Of a DNA stretch of 64,000 nucleotides, positions 42,577-50,905 are shown in pieces. The stretch comes from JAWXUU01 sp044426085 (lineage in GTDB: Bacteria > Bacillota > Clostridia > Christensenellales > CAMQZB01): positions 54,111-118,110 of the forward strand of contig JAWXUU010000008.1 of assembly GCA_044426085.1 (NCBI GenBank), given 5' to 3'. The position numbers were made by a program, and so were the translations under genes. The stretch's first letter is position 1. Each line of letters begins with the position of its first letter. The notes beneath the pieces are model-generated. The model worked only from the letters and a program-made list of their open reading frames with translations. It was not told the origin of the DNA and made no database searches.

Positions 42577-43245
42577 TTATCCTTTATAATAATCCATTTT
42601 CTTTTCAATTCTTGTGAAGGTTTGTTCCACAAGTGCGTTCATGACCAAATAAAATATACCCGCAATAATAAAAGGAACAACAGAAGAATAGAATGTCACC
42701 ATCTTGTTTGTTATTGTGAAAAGTTCCTCAACCGCAATAACAGAAGCAAGGGCAGTATCTTTCAAAAGCACCATAAATTCGCTTCCTAGGTTAGGAATAA
42801 CACGTTTCACAACTTGTGGCAAAATGATATGGCGGAATGTTTGTTTCTTGTTGTATCCCAAAACCTTGCCCGCTTCGTATTGCCCAGCCGGAATTGATTG
42901 AATGCCACTTCTGAAAATTTCCCCAAAATACGCCGCGTAATTCAAAATAAACGCGATAACGCAAGCGGTGAATCTGTCGTAAGAAATCGTCACGCCAAAC
43001 GCCATAAGGATGTATTTTGGCCCGAAATATACAAACAAAAGTTGCAAAATCAGCGGTGTGCCACGCATAATCATCTGATAGAATCGCACAATGCCGGAAA
43101 TAACTTTGATTTTGCTCATTCTTCCAAGCGCAACCAAAAGTCCCAACGGCACGGCAATAACAACGGTTATTGCGAAGATTTTAAGTGTGACACCAGTCAC
43201 AGATAACATCAAAACTATTAAGTTCCAAATTTGATCTAAAGTCAT
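42577..43245 (-). CDS. Polar amino-acid ABC transporter permease
   Basis: A 222-residue permease of the HisM/GlnP family, with about five transmembrane helices. FYQMIMRGTPLILQLLFVYFG and AAYFGEIFRSGIQSIPAGQYEAGKVLGYNKKQ (split here only for description) form the N-terminal motif and the EAA loop. I chose ATG 43245, preceded by GGAGGC. The ATPase gene follows after 13 bp. Confidence 0.9.
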   Translation of the reverse strand: MTLDQIWNLIVLMLSVTGVTLKIFAITVVIAVPLGLLVALGRMSKIKVISGIVRFYQMIMRGTPLILQLLFVYFGPKYILMAFGVTISYDRFTACVIAFILNYAAYFGEIFRSGIQSIPAGQYEAGKVLGYNKKQTFRHIILPQVVKRVIPNLGSEFMVLLKDTALASVIAVEELFTITNKMVTFYSSVVPFIIAGIFYLVMNALVEQTFTRIEKKMDYYKG

Positions 43246-43345
43246 AAAGCCTCCAAACGCAGTAAAAGTTTGGGGAGTTTTTCCCCAAACTGATACGAAC
43301 ATTATTTTATTTTATATTTATATTATCAGGAATTTGATTTAAAGA

Positions 43346-44110
43346 TTATTCGATGATTGTCACATCTTCAGAGAACCATTTGATTGAAATTTCAGCCAAA
43401 GTTCCGTCTGCTGCAAGTGCACGAAGTGCTTCTTCCACTTCAGCACAAAGTTCTGTGTCTTCTTTTCTGAATCCGATGATGTATTGTTCAGTTTCACTGC
43501 CTTCAGCAAGCATTTCAAAATCTTTGCCTGATGTCACGATGGCATATCCAGCAGAAACATTGTCCATATAAACCGCATCAACACCCTTTGTTTCCAAATC
43601 CATAAGTGCTATGTCGTTTGTGTCAAATCCAACGATTGTGATTGAAGAAGCGTATGAAGAAGCAGAAAGAGTTTCGTCTGCTGTTGAACCACTTTGAACG
43701 GCAACAACACTTCCCGCAAGGTCAGCCACAGAAGAAATTTCGCCTTCTCTTGTAATAAAAACCATCTCGTTGTTCATGTATGGGATAGAAAGTGTCATCG
43801 CTTCATCGCGTTCTTCACTCCAACTCATACCATTCCAAATGCAATCGATTGTGCCAGAATTAAGTTCAAGTTCCTTTGCATCCCAAGAAATAGGTTGCAA
43901 TTGAAGTTCCCAACCAAGATAATCGCAAACGGCAGTCGCCACGTCGATATCAAATCCTACGATGTTGTTTGAATCATCGCGAAATCCCATTGGTGCAAAA
44001 GTGTCGTCAAGACCCAAAATGAACACTTCTTCATCAGAAGAAGCCCCGCATCCCGCAAACATTGATAAGCAAAGTGCCAAACAAAGCACAAGCATAATAA
44101 CTTTTTTCAT
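43346..44110 (-). CDS. Amino-acid ABC transporter substrate-binding lipoprotein
   Basis: A 254-residue family-3 binding protein. The signal MKKVIMLVLCLALCLSMFAGC has the lipobox with Cys21. The mature protein shows FAPMGFRDDSNNIVGFDIDV and YLGWELQLQPISWD near the start, and GTIDCIWNGMSW (ligand hinge). The ligand cannot be read with certainty; cystine, histidine or glutamine are candidates. ATG 44110 is preceded by GGAGG. It is the first gene of the transporter operon. Confidence 0.9.
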   Translation of the reverse strand: MKKVIMLVLCLALCLSMFAGCGASSDEEVFILGLDDTFAPMGFRDDSNNIVGFDIDVATAVCDYLGWELQLQPISWDAKELELNSGTIDCIWNGMSWSEERDEAMTLSIPYMNNEMVFITREGEISSVADLAGSVVAVQSGSTADETLSASSYASSITIVGFDTNDIALMDLETKGVDAVYMDNVSAGYAIVTSGKDFEMLAEGSETEQYIIGFRKEDTELCAEVEEALRALAADGTLAEISIKWFSEDVTIIE

Positions 44111-44154
44111 AATTTTTATATCCTCCAAAAAATTGTTTCATACTAAGTGATGAC

Positions 44155-44183
44155 AGTTTATCACTTTATCACAATGAAGTCAA
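44155..44183 (-). promoter_or_regulatory. Promoter of the amino-acid transporter operon
   Basis: On the minus strand: TTGACT (44183-44178), 17-bp spacer, TAAACT (44160-44155). The spacer holds the dyad TGATAAAGTGATA. Confidence 0.6.
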
Positions 44184-44191
44184 GCAAAAAA

Positions 44192-44437
44192 CAATTAAAT
44201 TAAAAATTAAAAATTAAAAATTAAAAATTGTGGTAAGGCACTCGCATTGCTCGTGCAATCTATATTAGAAAGGGTTATGGGAACGTTACTTGTTAATAGT
44301 AACGCTCTTTTCATATTATCTAATAATTGAATGCATAGGGCGAAGCCCATGCCTTACCACAATTTTTATCGAGCTCGTAGAGCGAAGCCTGTTTTTAATT
44401 TTTAATTTTTAATTCGCGTAGTGCAGAATTTCAATCC
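44192..44437. repeat. Modular inverted repeat, copy L
   Basis: ATTAAAA units, GTGGTAAGGCACTCGCATTG, the hairpin GGAACGTTACT / AGTAACGCTC, GCATAGGGCGAAGCCCATGC, CTTACCAC, then the cassette in reverse (GAGCTCGTAGAGCGAAGCCT) on the right side only, T-rich units, and the outer module GTGCAGAATTTCAATCC. The left end sits next to the transporter promoter, and the right end lies downstream of the rubrerythrin gene. Confidence 0.9.
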
Positions 44438-44479
44438 TACAAACAAAACGACGCCAAAAAAAACTCCTTCCCCCAAAAC

Positions 44480-44522
44480 CCAAAAAAAGAGAGCCTCTGC
44501 ACCGCAGAAGCTCTTTTTTTTC
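44480..44522. terminator. Terminator of the reverse rubrerythrin gene
   Basis: AGAGCCTCTGC and GCAGAAGCTCT pair around ACC. A-runs and T-runs on both sides allow termination on either strand. Confidence 0.82.
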
Positions 44523-44560
44523 ATATAATTTTTTTTACTTATTAACCGAAAAGCTACACC

Positions 44561-45100
44561 TTAAAAGTATCTTTTCAAAAGGCCACCAAAGCCAGCGCCG
44601 TGTCTTGCTTCGTCTTTCGCCATTTCGTGAACTGTGTCGTGGATTGCATCGTAGCCAAGTTCTTTTGCACGTTTTGCAAGGGCAAGTTTGCCTTCGCAAG
44701 CGCCAGTTTCAGCTGCGTATCTAAGTTCAAGGTTTTTCTTTGTTGAATTTGTCACAACTTCACCAAGAAGTTCTGCAAATTTAGAAGCGTGTTCAGCTTC
44801 TTCAAAAGCGTATCTTTTGTATGCTTCAGCGATTTCAGGATATCCTTCGCGTTCTGCAACTCTTGCCATTGCAAGATACATACCAACTTCTGTGCATTCG
44901 CCTTCAAAGTTAGCTTTAAGACCAGCCATAACTTCAGCGTCGTCAACAATGCCGTCGCCAACGTGGTGTTCACAAGCGAAAACCACAGGAGCTGATTCGT
45001 CAACTGCAACAAATTTTGAAGCTGGTTGTTTGCAAACTGGGCAGAATTCTGGTGCTGCACCATCAACGATTTCACCACATACTGTACATCTAAATTTCAT
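44561..45100 (-). CDS. Reverse rubrerythrin (N-terminal rubredoxin domain)
   Basis: A 179-residue protein. The rubredoxin-like domain with CTVCG and CPVCK comes first (residues 4-24). The diiron ferritin-like domain follows, with ECTEVGMYLAMARVAEREG and EEAEHASKF as the first pair of E-x-x-H helices and KDEARHGAGF at the end. This order is reversed relative to classical rubrerythrin, as in the clostridial O2/H2O2 reductase revRbr. It detoxifies peroxide or oxygen using NADH-derived electrons. The neighbouring PerR-like gene fits this role. Confidence 0.9.
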   Translation of the reverse strand: MKFRCTVCGEIVDGAAPEFCPVCKQPASKFVAVDESAPVVFACEHHVGDGIVDDAEVMAGLKANFEGECTEVGMYLAMARVAEREGYPEIAEAYKRYAFEEAEHASKFAELLGEVVTNSTKKNLELRYAAETGACEGKLALAKRAKELGYDAIHDTVHEMAKDEARHGAGFGGLLKRYF

Positions 45101-45189
45101 AATTGTTCCTCCGTTTTGCGGGCAAGATCCTCATATTGCTCGCATAAATAATATATACTTTTTATCATCAAAGGCAAAGCCTTTTGATT

Positions 45190-45570
45190 TTAGTGTGTTT
45201 TTGCCATGCAATCTTTGCATGTGCCGTAATAAATAAGTGACACGCGTGAAACTTTTCCCAATTCAAAATCATTCGGCGCTTCCGCTTTTTTGATAATGTC
45301 TTGAATCTTTCCGCAAGCTGTGCAAACAAAATGTTGATGATCAGAAATATTTCCGTCATAATTAGTTTTGGAATTGCCCGCATCAATCTTGTTGATTTCT
45401 CCACGTTCAGATAAAAACGCAAGGTTGCGATAAACTGTCGCAATGGAAACGCTTGAATCTTTTTCTTTTAGCGCAGAATATATCGTGTCGGCATCGGGAT
45501 GACTTTCCACCCCGCGCAAATAATCCAATATCTGTTCGCGCTGTCTTGAATATCTAATTTGTTTTTCCAT
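45190..45570 (-). CDS. perR: Fur-family regulator, PerR-like
   Basis: A 126-residue regulator. The DNA-binding part has SIATVYRNLAFLSERGEI. The motif YDGNISDHQHFVC carries the PerR-type ligand pattern (D-G-N-x-S-D-H-x-H-F-x-C). Two C-x2-C pairs (CTACG and CKDC) form the structural zinc site. I infer a peroxide sensor that represses revRbr and itself. A good Fur/Per box lies 65 bp upstream. AGGAGAATT precedes the ATG. Confidence 0.85.
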   Translation of the reverse strand: MEKQIRYSRQREQILDYLRGVESHPDADTIYSALKEKDSSVSIATVYRNLAFLSERGEINKIDAGNSKTNYDGNISDHQHFVCTACGKIQDIIKKAEAPNDFELGKVSRVSLIYYGTCKDCMAKTH

Positions 45571-45634
45571 AATTCTCCTGATCTTATTTCAATACCGTAA
45601 TATTTGGCTTGTAACATAAGTTAAACGCCCTTAA

Positions 45635-45649
45635 TGATATTGATTATCA
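45635..45649. promoter_or_regulatory. Fur/Per box in the perR-MBOAT divergent gap
   Basis: TGATATT-G-ATTATCA is a 7-1-7 inverted repeat with one mismatch to the Per/Fur consensus TGATAATnATTATCA. It is placed to control perR and possibly the divergent MBOAT operon. The rest of the 276-bp gap is A/T-rich. Confidence 0.75.
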
Positions 45650-45846
45650 TTATGTTATTATAATACACGATATATATGTGTTTGTCAAGTGTTTTTGAAA
45701 TTTTTTTAAAGCGTCACAAAAAAATAATAAATTTTGCTATCTTTTGTTTACATTGCGATGTTACTATAATGAAAGCGGATAGACCGCAGTATAATTTCGA
45801 TAACATTTGGCAAGGATTTGCCAAATAAATAAAAGGAAAAAACAAC

Positions 45847-47253
45847 ATGGTATTTTCATCTATTCCATTCTTATTTTATTTTTTCCCTGTTGTAATGATA
45901 CTGTATTATGCAGTGCCATTCAGGGCGAAAAATCTTCTGTTGCTTGTTGCAAGCTTGATTTTTTATGCTTGGGGCGAGCCGATTTATATCGTGCTTATGG
46001 TTTTCTCTTCCGTGGTGGACTACACAAACGGAAGATTAATAGAAAAGTTTGAAGGCAACAGAAAAATGCAAAAGGCGGTCATGATATTGTCTGTTTGCAT
46101 AAACGTTGGACTTTTGGGCTTTTTCAAGTATGCCGATTTCTTGGTGGGCAATGTGAACGCACTTTTGGGAACAAGCATAAAAACGGCGGGATTGCCACTT
46201 CCTATTGGTATATCTTTCTATACATTCCAAACGATGAGCTATTCAATCGACGTTTATCGTGGCGATGTGAAAGCGGAAAGAAAATTTCTCAACTTCATGT
46301 GCTACGTTTCTATGTTCCCGCAACTTATTGCAGGTCCAATCGTGAGATACCAAACGGTTGCAGAGGAACTAAAAGAAAGAACAATCAATTTTGACGGCTT
46401 TTGCGAAGGTTTCAAAACTTTCACAATCGGGCTTGGCAAAAAGGTTCTTATCGCAAACAATATCGGTATGCTTTGGGCGGAGCTTTCAGCATCACCAACA
46501 ATGACAGCGTCGCTCGCTTGGCTTGGTATTGTGGCGTTTGCGTTCCAAATTTTCTTCGACTTCTCGGGTTATTCAAGCATGGCGATAGGTCTTGGCAGAA
46601 TGTTTGGCTTTTCATATCCAGAAAACTTCAACTATCCATACATCGCAAAAAACATCACCGACTTTTGGAGAAGATGGCATATGTCACTTTCAACATGGTT
46701 CAAAGATTATGTGTATATCCCGCTTGGCGGAAGCAGATGCAGTAAGATAATCAACCTTCGCAACTTGCTTATCGTTTGGATGGTAACTGGTTTTTGGCAC
46801 GGTTCAAACTGGAACTTTATCATTTGGGGATTGTATTTCGGTGTGATTCTTATATGCGAAAAATCTTTCATGCTTAAAGCGCTAGAAAAAACGCCAGCTG
46901 TTGTGAAGCATGCCTACGCAATTTTCTTGATTTTGATTGGTTGGGCGATATTCGCATTTGAGGATATGAGCATGCTGATTGCATTCTTTGGCTCGCTGTT
47001 TGGTGCAAACGGTGGCAGTAGCGGAGAATTTTGGTTCTATTTGAAAAACTACGCAATGGTTATCGCCTTTGCTGTGATGTTCTCTGTTCCAACGGTGAAA
47101 GTTATCAAGGCAAAAGCGCAGGAAAACGGCAGTGTGGTTTTGCTTACAACACTAGAAATAATCGAAGGTGTTGCACTTGTGGGGATATTCTTCCTTTCAA
47201 CAATGTATTTGGTGGACGCAAGCTTCAATCCATTCTTATATTTCAGATTCTAA
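45847..47253 (+). CDS. MBOAT-family O-acyltransferase (AlgI/DltB-like)
   Basis: A 468-residue polytopic membrane protein. The MBOAT features are GISFYTFQTMSYSIDVYRGD, QLIAGPIVRY, DFWRRWHMSLSTWFKDYVYI and the catalytic-histidine motif FWHGSNWNFIIWG near residue 318. AlgI-type enzymes pass acetyl groups across the membrane to exopolysaccharide or cell wall. The DHHW-family protein encoded next is the expected extracellular partner. AAAAGGAAA precedes the ATG. Confidence 0.92.
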   Translation: MVFSSIPFLFYFFPVVMILYYAVPFRAKNLLLLVASLIFYAWGEPIYIVLMVFSSVVDYTNGRLIEKFEGNRKMQKAVMILSVCINVGLLGFFKYADFLVGNVNALLGTSIKTAGLPLPIGISFYTFQTMSYSIDVYRGDVKAERKFLNFMCYVSMFPQLIAGPIVRYQTVAEELKERTINFDGFCEGFKTFTIGLGKKVLIANNIGMLWAELSASPTMTASLAWLGIVAFAFQIFFDFSGYSSMAIGLGRMFGFSYPENFNYPYIAKNITDFWRRWHMSLSTWFKDYVYIPLGGSRCSKIINLRNLLIVWMVTGFWHGSNWNFIIWGLYFGVILICEKSFMLKALEKTPAVVKHAYAIFLILIGWAIFAFEDMSMLIAFFGSLFGANGGSSGEFWFYLKNYAMVIAFAVMFSVPTVKVIKAKAQENGSVVLLTTLEIIEGVALVGIFFLSTMYLVDASFNPFLYFRF

Positions 47254-47349
47254 TAGGTGGAAAAATATGCAAGTAAAAAGTAATCGAAAAAAAGAAGCAA
47301 CCGCGGAATTTTTATCAAATTTTGTGGGTTGCTATTCGTGGAGATAAAT

Positions 47350-48555
47350 ATGCAAAAAAATAATAATGATTTAAACAATATATATATAAGCGAAAATCAG
47401 GGTGGTAAAACCGCAAAGAAATCGGCTTTTAAAATCAATGCAAAAAGCGTGGTTGCCATTATTCTTTCGGTGTTTATCGTGGTGATTGGTGTGGCTTCGG
47501 TGATTTTGCCCGACAAAACTTTCTCGGAAAACGAAAACAGATACCTGCCATCGCTTCCACAATTTTCCCTTGACGCGCTTTTCTCGGGCGATTATATCGC
47601 GGATGTAGAACAGTATCTTCAAGACCATTTCCCCGGCAGAGATTTCTTTGTTGCGGGGAAAGCTGATGTGGAAATAGCACTTGGCAAAGACCAAAACAAC
47701 GGGATTTATCTCGGCAAAGATGGATATTTGATTTCGCAGTTCACAGCTGCAAGTCAGGCGGATTTGGATAAAAAAATCGCGTCAATCAACAGCTTTATCG
47801 CAAAGCTAGAAGGGGTGGAAGTCAACTTTGCTTTGGCGCCTAGCTCAAATCTTGTCAACGGTGATAAACTGCCGGACAATCGTCCTGATGATGATATCCA
47901 AGGTGTGCTTGATTATATCAACGGACAAGTGAACGGCAATATCACAAACCTTTCGGGCACGCTTTCAGAAATCAACAAAGTGCAACAGCTGTATTTCAAA
48001 ACGGATCATCACTGGAACACTTATGGTGCGTATTATGCCTATGCGGAAATTATGAAGAGCATGGGTGAAACGCCAATCCCAATCACGCAGTATCAAAAAG
48101 TTGTGCTTTCAGAAGAATTCAAGGGCACAATGTTTTCTCAAGGTGGTTTTTTCAACATGGCGGGGGAAGAATTCGCCTTGCTTGAAAATATCAATAAATC
48201 AGAACTTATCGTGAACTACATCCTCACAGGTGGCGAAACAAACACTTTGTATTCCGATAAGTATCTGACAGAAAAAGATAAGTATTCATACTTTCTAGAC
48301 GGCAATCACCCGATTATCACCGTTGAAAACCAAAACGCACCAATCGATAAACACATCGTTATCGTGAAGGATTCTTATGCGAATATAATGGTGCCGTTCC
48401 TTGCCGATTCATATTCGAAAATCACAATCATCGATTTGCGTTTCTATGCGGGCTCTGTTTCGGAATACGTAGAAGCAGAAGGCGTGGACGACGTTATCAT
48501 ATTGTATAACATCGACGGCTTCCAAACGGATTTGGGAATTTATAAACTAAGATAA
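47350..48555 (+). CDS. DHHW-family (AlgJ/AlgX-like) surface O-acetyltransferase
   Basis: A 401-residue protein with one N-terminal transmembrane helix (about residues 37-58) and an extracellular SGNH-like domain. The motif KTDHHWNTYGAYYAYAEI and the late IVIVKDSYANIMVPFL (nucleophile Ser in KDSYA) are the family's catalytic signatures. With the MBOAT protein, 96 bp upstream, it probably O-acetylates a surface polymer. I chose ATG 47350, after GTGGAG; the frame is open seven codons further upstream. Confidence 0.88.
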   Translation: MQKNNNDLNNIYISENQGGKTAKKSAFKINAKSVVAIILSVFIVVIGVASVILPDKTFSENENRYLPSLPQFSLDALFSGDYIADVEQYLQDHFPGRDFFVAGKADVEIALGKDQNNGIYLGKDGYLISQFTAASQADLDKKIASINSFIAKLEGVEVNFALAPSSNLVNGDKLPDNRPDDDIQGVLDYINGQVNGNITNLSGTLSEINKVQQLYFKTDHHWNTYGAYYAYAEIMKSMGETPIPITQYQKVVLSEEFKGTMFSQGGFFNMAGEEFALLENINKSELIVNYILTGGETNTLYSDKYLTEKDKYSYFLDGNHPIITVENQNAPIDKHIVIVKDSYANIMVPFLADSYSKITIIDLRFYAGSVSEYVEAEGVDDVIILYNIDGFQTDLGIYKLR

Positions 48556-48650
48556 TAACAAATTGCACAAAAGCAGTGGCTAGTTTTTTGATTAGACAAA
48601 ATGTTAATTTGGAATTTTGCAAAATAATTTTAAAATTTTTGTAAAATTCC

Positions 48651-48679
48651 TTGACATTGTGATTTTTATTTGATAGAAT
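48651..48679 (+). promoter_or_regulatory. Promoter of tRNA-Ser
   Basis: TTGACA (48651-48656), 17-bp spacer, TAGAAT (48674-48679), 14 bp before the tRNA. Confidence 0.8.
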
Positions 48680-48692
48680 AAATAAGCGTTGA

Positions 48693-48780
48693 GGAGAGTT
48701 GGCTGAGCGGTCGAAGGCGGCGGTCTTGAAAACCGTTGAAGTGAAAGCTTCCTGGGGTTCGAATCCCTAACTCTCCGCCA
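48693..48780 (+). tRNA. tRNA-Ser (anticodon TGA)
   Basis: An 88-base class II tRNA including an encoded CCA. The acceptor stem is GGAGAGT/ACTCTCC, the anticodon loop CTTGAAA gives TGA at 48727-48729, the long variable arm is GAAGTGAAAGCTTC, and the T arm is GGGGTTCGAATCCC. It reads UCA and UCG-type serine codons. A terminator follows at once. Confidence 0.97.
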
Positions 48781-48789
48781 TAATAAAAA

Positions 48790-48821
48790 AAGGACATCAC
48801 GGAAGTGATGTCCTTTTTTTA
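48790..48821 (+). terminator. Terminator of the tRNA-Ser gene
   Basis: AGGACATCAC and GTGATGTCCT form a 10-bp stem closed by a GGAA tetraloop and followed by seven T residues. Confidence 0.93.
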
Positions 48822-48840
48822 TTATGGCGGAGAGAGCCCC

Positions 48841-48951
48841 GCTGTGGTGGGTCTTTTCGGGTTTTTTGCCACGAAGGGGGGATTGATATATGCTAATATT
48901 ATCTGCACCCCCCTTAGTGGCAAAAATTCCCGAAAATCCTCCACCACAGCT
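48841..48951. repeat. Imperfect 40-bp inverted repeat, unrelated to the main family
   Basis: GCTGTGGTGGGTCTTTTCGG, then GCCACGAAGGGGGG, is mirrored after a 25-bp A/T centre by CCCCCCTTAGTGGC and CCCGAAAATCCTCCACCACA. The element follows the tRNA-Ser terminator directly, a frequent place for insertions, but no integrase or target duplication is visible. Confidence 0.75.
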
Positions 48952-48969
48952 GCTTGCCCCACTCGTGCG

Positions 48970-49196
48970 TAGTTTCGCTGGTGGGGCGACCCGTTGGGTC
49001 GCTTCAATGTTTTAAGTTTTTGCAAGCAAAAGCTTTGCTTTTGGCTTGTGTGGGTGGGGCGTTGCCCCACATTCAATTATTGGGGCAAGCGAAAGGCTTT
49101 GCCTTTCGGCTTGTGGGGAATTTTTCAATTATTGGAGCAAGCGAGGGCTTTGCCCTCGGCTTGGGTGTTTGGCTTTGCTTTCGGCTTGGGTGGTTG
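48970..49196. repeat. Clustered GCAAGC...GGCTTG hairpin repeats
   Basis: Three and a half related units occur: GCAAGCAAAAGCTTTGCTTT-TGGCTTG (49022-49047), GCAAGCGAAAGGCTTTGCCT-TTCGGCTTG (49085-49112), GCAAGCGAGGGCTTTGCCCT-CGGCTTG (49138-49163), and a partial TTTGGCTTTGCTTTCGGCTT (about 49168-49187). TTCAATTATTGG separates them. Each unit folds into a hairpin, and the loop-proximal pairs differ between units while staying complementary. GC-rich dyads (GTGGGGCGTTGCCCCAC) lie among them. Open frames here are repeat-derived. Confidence 0.8.
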
Positions 49197-49216
49197 AAAG
49201 TTTTTTGGTTTTAGTA

Positions 49217-49246
49217 TTGACTAAGTTATGTTTAAAATGTTATAAT
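49217..49246 (+). promoter_or_regulatory. Promoter of the MNT/HEPN pair
   Basis: TTGACT (49217-49222), 18-bp spacer, TATAAT (49241-49246), 28 bp before the MNT start. Confidence 0.75.
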
Positions 49247-49274
49247 ATGTGCATATAGAAAGGCGTGGTGGTTT

Positions 49275-49568
49275 ATGATTGAAGTGATTGGTGAAATAGC
49301 TGAATATTTATCATGTTTTAAGGGCGTTGAAAAGGTTCTTTTATTTGGCTCTCGTGCTAGGGGGGATAATAAGGAGCGTTCGGATATTGATATTGCTGTT
49401 TTTGGCGAGCTTTCGCAAGGTGATTGCGGTGAAATTTGCTATTATTTTAGTGAAGAAGTAAACACGCTTTTGAAAATTGATTGTGTTTTTGTTAAAAATA
49501 TTGATATTAGCGGTAAATTTTTTGAAAGTATCAAAAGAGAAGGTGTGGTGATATATGAAAGAAAATAA
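49275..49568 (+). CDS. Minimal nucleotidyltransferase (MNT), antitoxin-type
   Basis: A 97-residue nucleotidyltransferase. LLFGSRARGDNKERSDIDIAV carries the G-S-x(10)-D-x-D motif for NTP and metal binding (Ser at about 26, Asp pair at about 37-39), and the third acidic residue is in KIDCVFV. In type VII systems such MNT proteins AMPylate and silence the HEPN toxin. The gene order MNT-HEPN with 14-bp overlap mirrors the HI0073-HI0074 pair. The start codon follows AGAAAGG. Confidence 0.88.
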   Translation: MIEVIGEIAEYLSCFKGVEKVLLFGSRARGDNKERSDIDIAVFGELSQGDCGEICYYFSEEVNTLLKIDCVFVKNIDISGKFFESIKREGVVIYERK

Positions 49569-49944
49569 ACTTGAAAATTTTATAAATGCGGTCAAAAGAT
49601 TGAACGAAGCGAGAACGGCGTTTGGTGGTGAACCTGACAACACATTATATCGTGATGCTTTGATTCAAAGGTTCGAATTCACGTTGGAACTTGCGTGGAA
49701 AACAATTCGTGAAGAATTGATTGAAGCATTTTTTTCGGAAAAAGAGCTAAACTCGCCACGTAATGTCATATCAAAAGCATACCAAGAAAATTATATCGAC
49801 GACGAGAAAATTTGGCTTGACATGTTGAAAGAAAGAAACAACATTGCACATATTTACAGCGAAGAAGATGCGATTGCAGTTGCGGATAAAATAAAAACTA
49901 AGTTTTGCAAAGTGCTTACAAAACTTTCAAAATCAATAAAATAA
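49555..49944 (+). CDS. HEPN-domain protein (HI0074-type), toxin-type partner
   Basis: A 129-residue helical HEPN protein. FEFTLELAWKTIREELIEAF is the hallmark helix of HI0074 proteins. The motif RNNIAHIY supplies R-x4-H, the potential RNase active site of HEPN toxins. It may therefore be an RNase toxin controlled by the MNT partner, though HI0074 itself was described as a substrate-binding subunit. The ATG overlaps the 3' end of the MNT gene. Confidence 0.85.
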   Translation: MKENKLENFINAVKRLNEARTAFGGEPDNTLYRDALIQRFEFTLELAWKTIREELIEAFFSEKELNSPRNVISKAYQENYIDDEKIWLDMLKERNNIAHIYSEEDAIAVADKIKTKFCKVLTKLSKSIK

Positions 49945-49974
49945 AACAACCAAAATAAAACAAAAACAAAAACA

Positions 49975-50016
49975 CTTGCCTATTGGCAAGGGGCATCGCT
50001 TTGCGGTGTCTTTTTT
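49975..50016 (+). terminator. Terminator of the MNT/HEPN operon
   Basis: A first hairpin CTTGCC-TATT-GGCAAG is followed by GGCATCGC-TTT-GCGGTGTC (49992-50010) and six T residues. Confidence 0.8.
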
Positions 50017-50116
50017 ATTTGGCAGGGGAGATTTTTGTCAATTTCAGATATTTATGAAAAATTGCTTTGTTTTTGTGGCAAGTGTGGTATTATATTGTTG
50101 TAAAGGCAGGTATATT

Positions 50117-50905
50117 ATGAAATACGGACAGGAATTTAGATTTGGGTATGACGGTGACCCGAAAGAGAAGATGAAGATGATTGCTGATGCGGGGTTTGAT
50201 GGCATCATGACATGGTGGGGGCATCGCTTTTCGCGACGCGACGGTTCGCGTGAGAGCGTGGCTTTGAATGCTCGCGATTGCGGATTGCAACTTTTTGCGT
50301 TTCATTCGTCTTATCAAGATGTTTCCGACATTTGGGGTAGCGATTCAAGAGCTAAAAAAATACTAGACCGCCACATTGCCAACCTTGAAGATTGCGACAA
50401 GTTTGGTTGCAGAAATTTGGTGGTTCACGTTTCGGGTGTGGATGCAATGCCAACAAACCTAGATGCGGGATTGGAAAATTATGCGAAACTTTTCAACCGT
50501 GGTAAGCAGCTTGGCGTGAACGTTGCGATGGAAAACGTTTCTTTCACTTGTCTTAATAGGCTTTTGATTGAAAACTTGAATTCACCAGCACACAAAAGTT
50601 GCTACGACAGCGGACACGATAATTATATGAGCGATGTTGGCGACGATGTGCTTTCGCTTTTTGCAGGCAGAATAGCGGTGACGCACCTTCACGACAACTA
50701 TAAAAACGAAAGAAAAGACAGCCACTTTCTGATCGGCGACGGCGACGTTGATTTCAAAAGAGTTGTTAGCGTCTTGAAAAAAGAAAACCTAGAGGCAATT
50801 TGCCTAGAATCAAGAAACTCCAAACAATCAAAATACGCAAACCTTTCCCCCCAAGACTTTCTTGCAAAATCACTGGAAAATGTGAAGGGGGTTTTTGGTT
50901 GCTAG
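50117..50905 (+). CDS. Sugar phosphate isomerase/epimerase-like TIM-barrel protein
   Basis: A 262-residue xylose-isomerase-like barrel. Conserved metal-ligand positions are in LVVHVSG, VAMENVS (Glu), CYDSGHDN (Asp and His), THLHDN (His) and ICLESRN (late Glu). The family includes epimerases, endonuclease IV and inosose dehydratases, so the substrate is unknown. ATG 50117 is preceded by AAAGGCAGG; the frame is open about 47 codons upstream but only through the previous terminator. The TAG stop touches the outer module of repeat copy M. Confidence 0.82.
   Translation: MKYGQEFRFGYDGDPKEKMKMIADAGFDGIMTWWGHRFSRRDGSRESVALNARDCGLQLFAFHSSYQDVSDIWGSDSRAKKILDRHIANLEDCDKFGCRNLVVHVSGVDAMPTNLDAGLENYAKLFNRGKQLGVNVAMENVSFTCLNRLLIENLNSPAHKSCYDSGHDNYMSDVGDDVLSLFAGRIAVTHLHDNYKNERKDSHFLIGDGDVDFKRVVSVLKKENLEAICLESRNSKQSKYANLSPQDFLAKSLENVKGVFGC

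Noticed and set aside
48954..49258. Several overlapping plus-strand frames of 65-86 codons
   Set aside because: They are translations of the hairpin repeats in all three frames (LACVGG, GFAFGLG and similar) and have no consistent start or domain.
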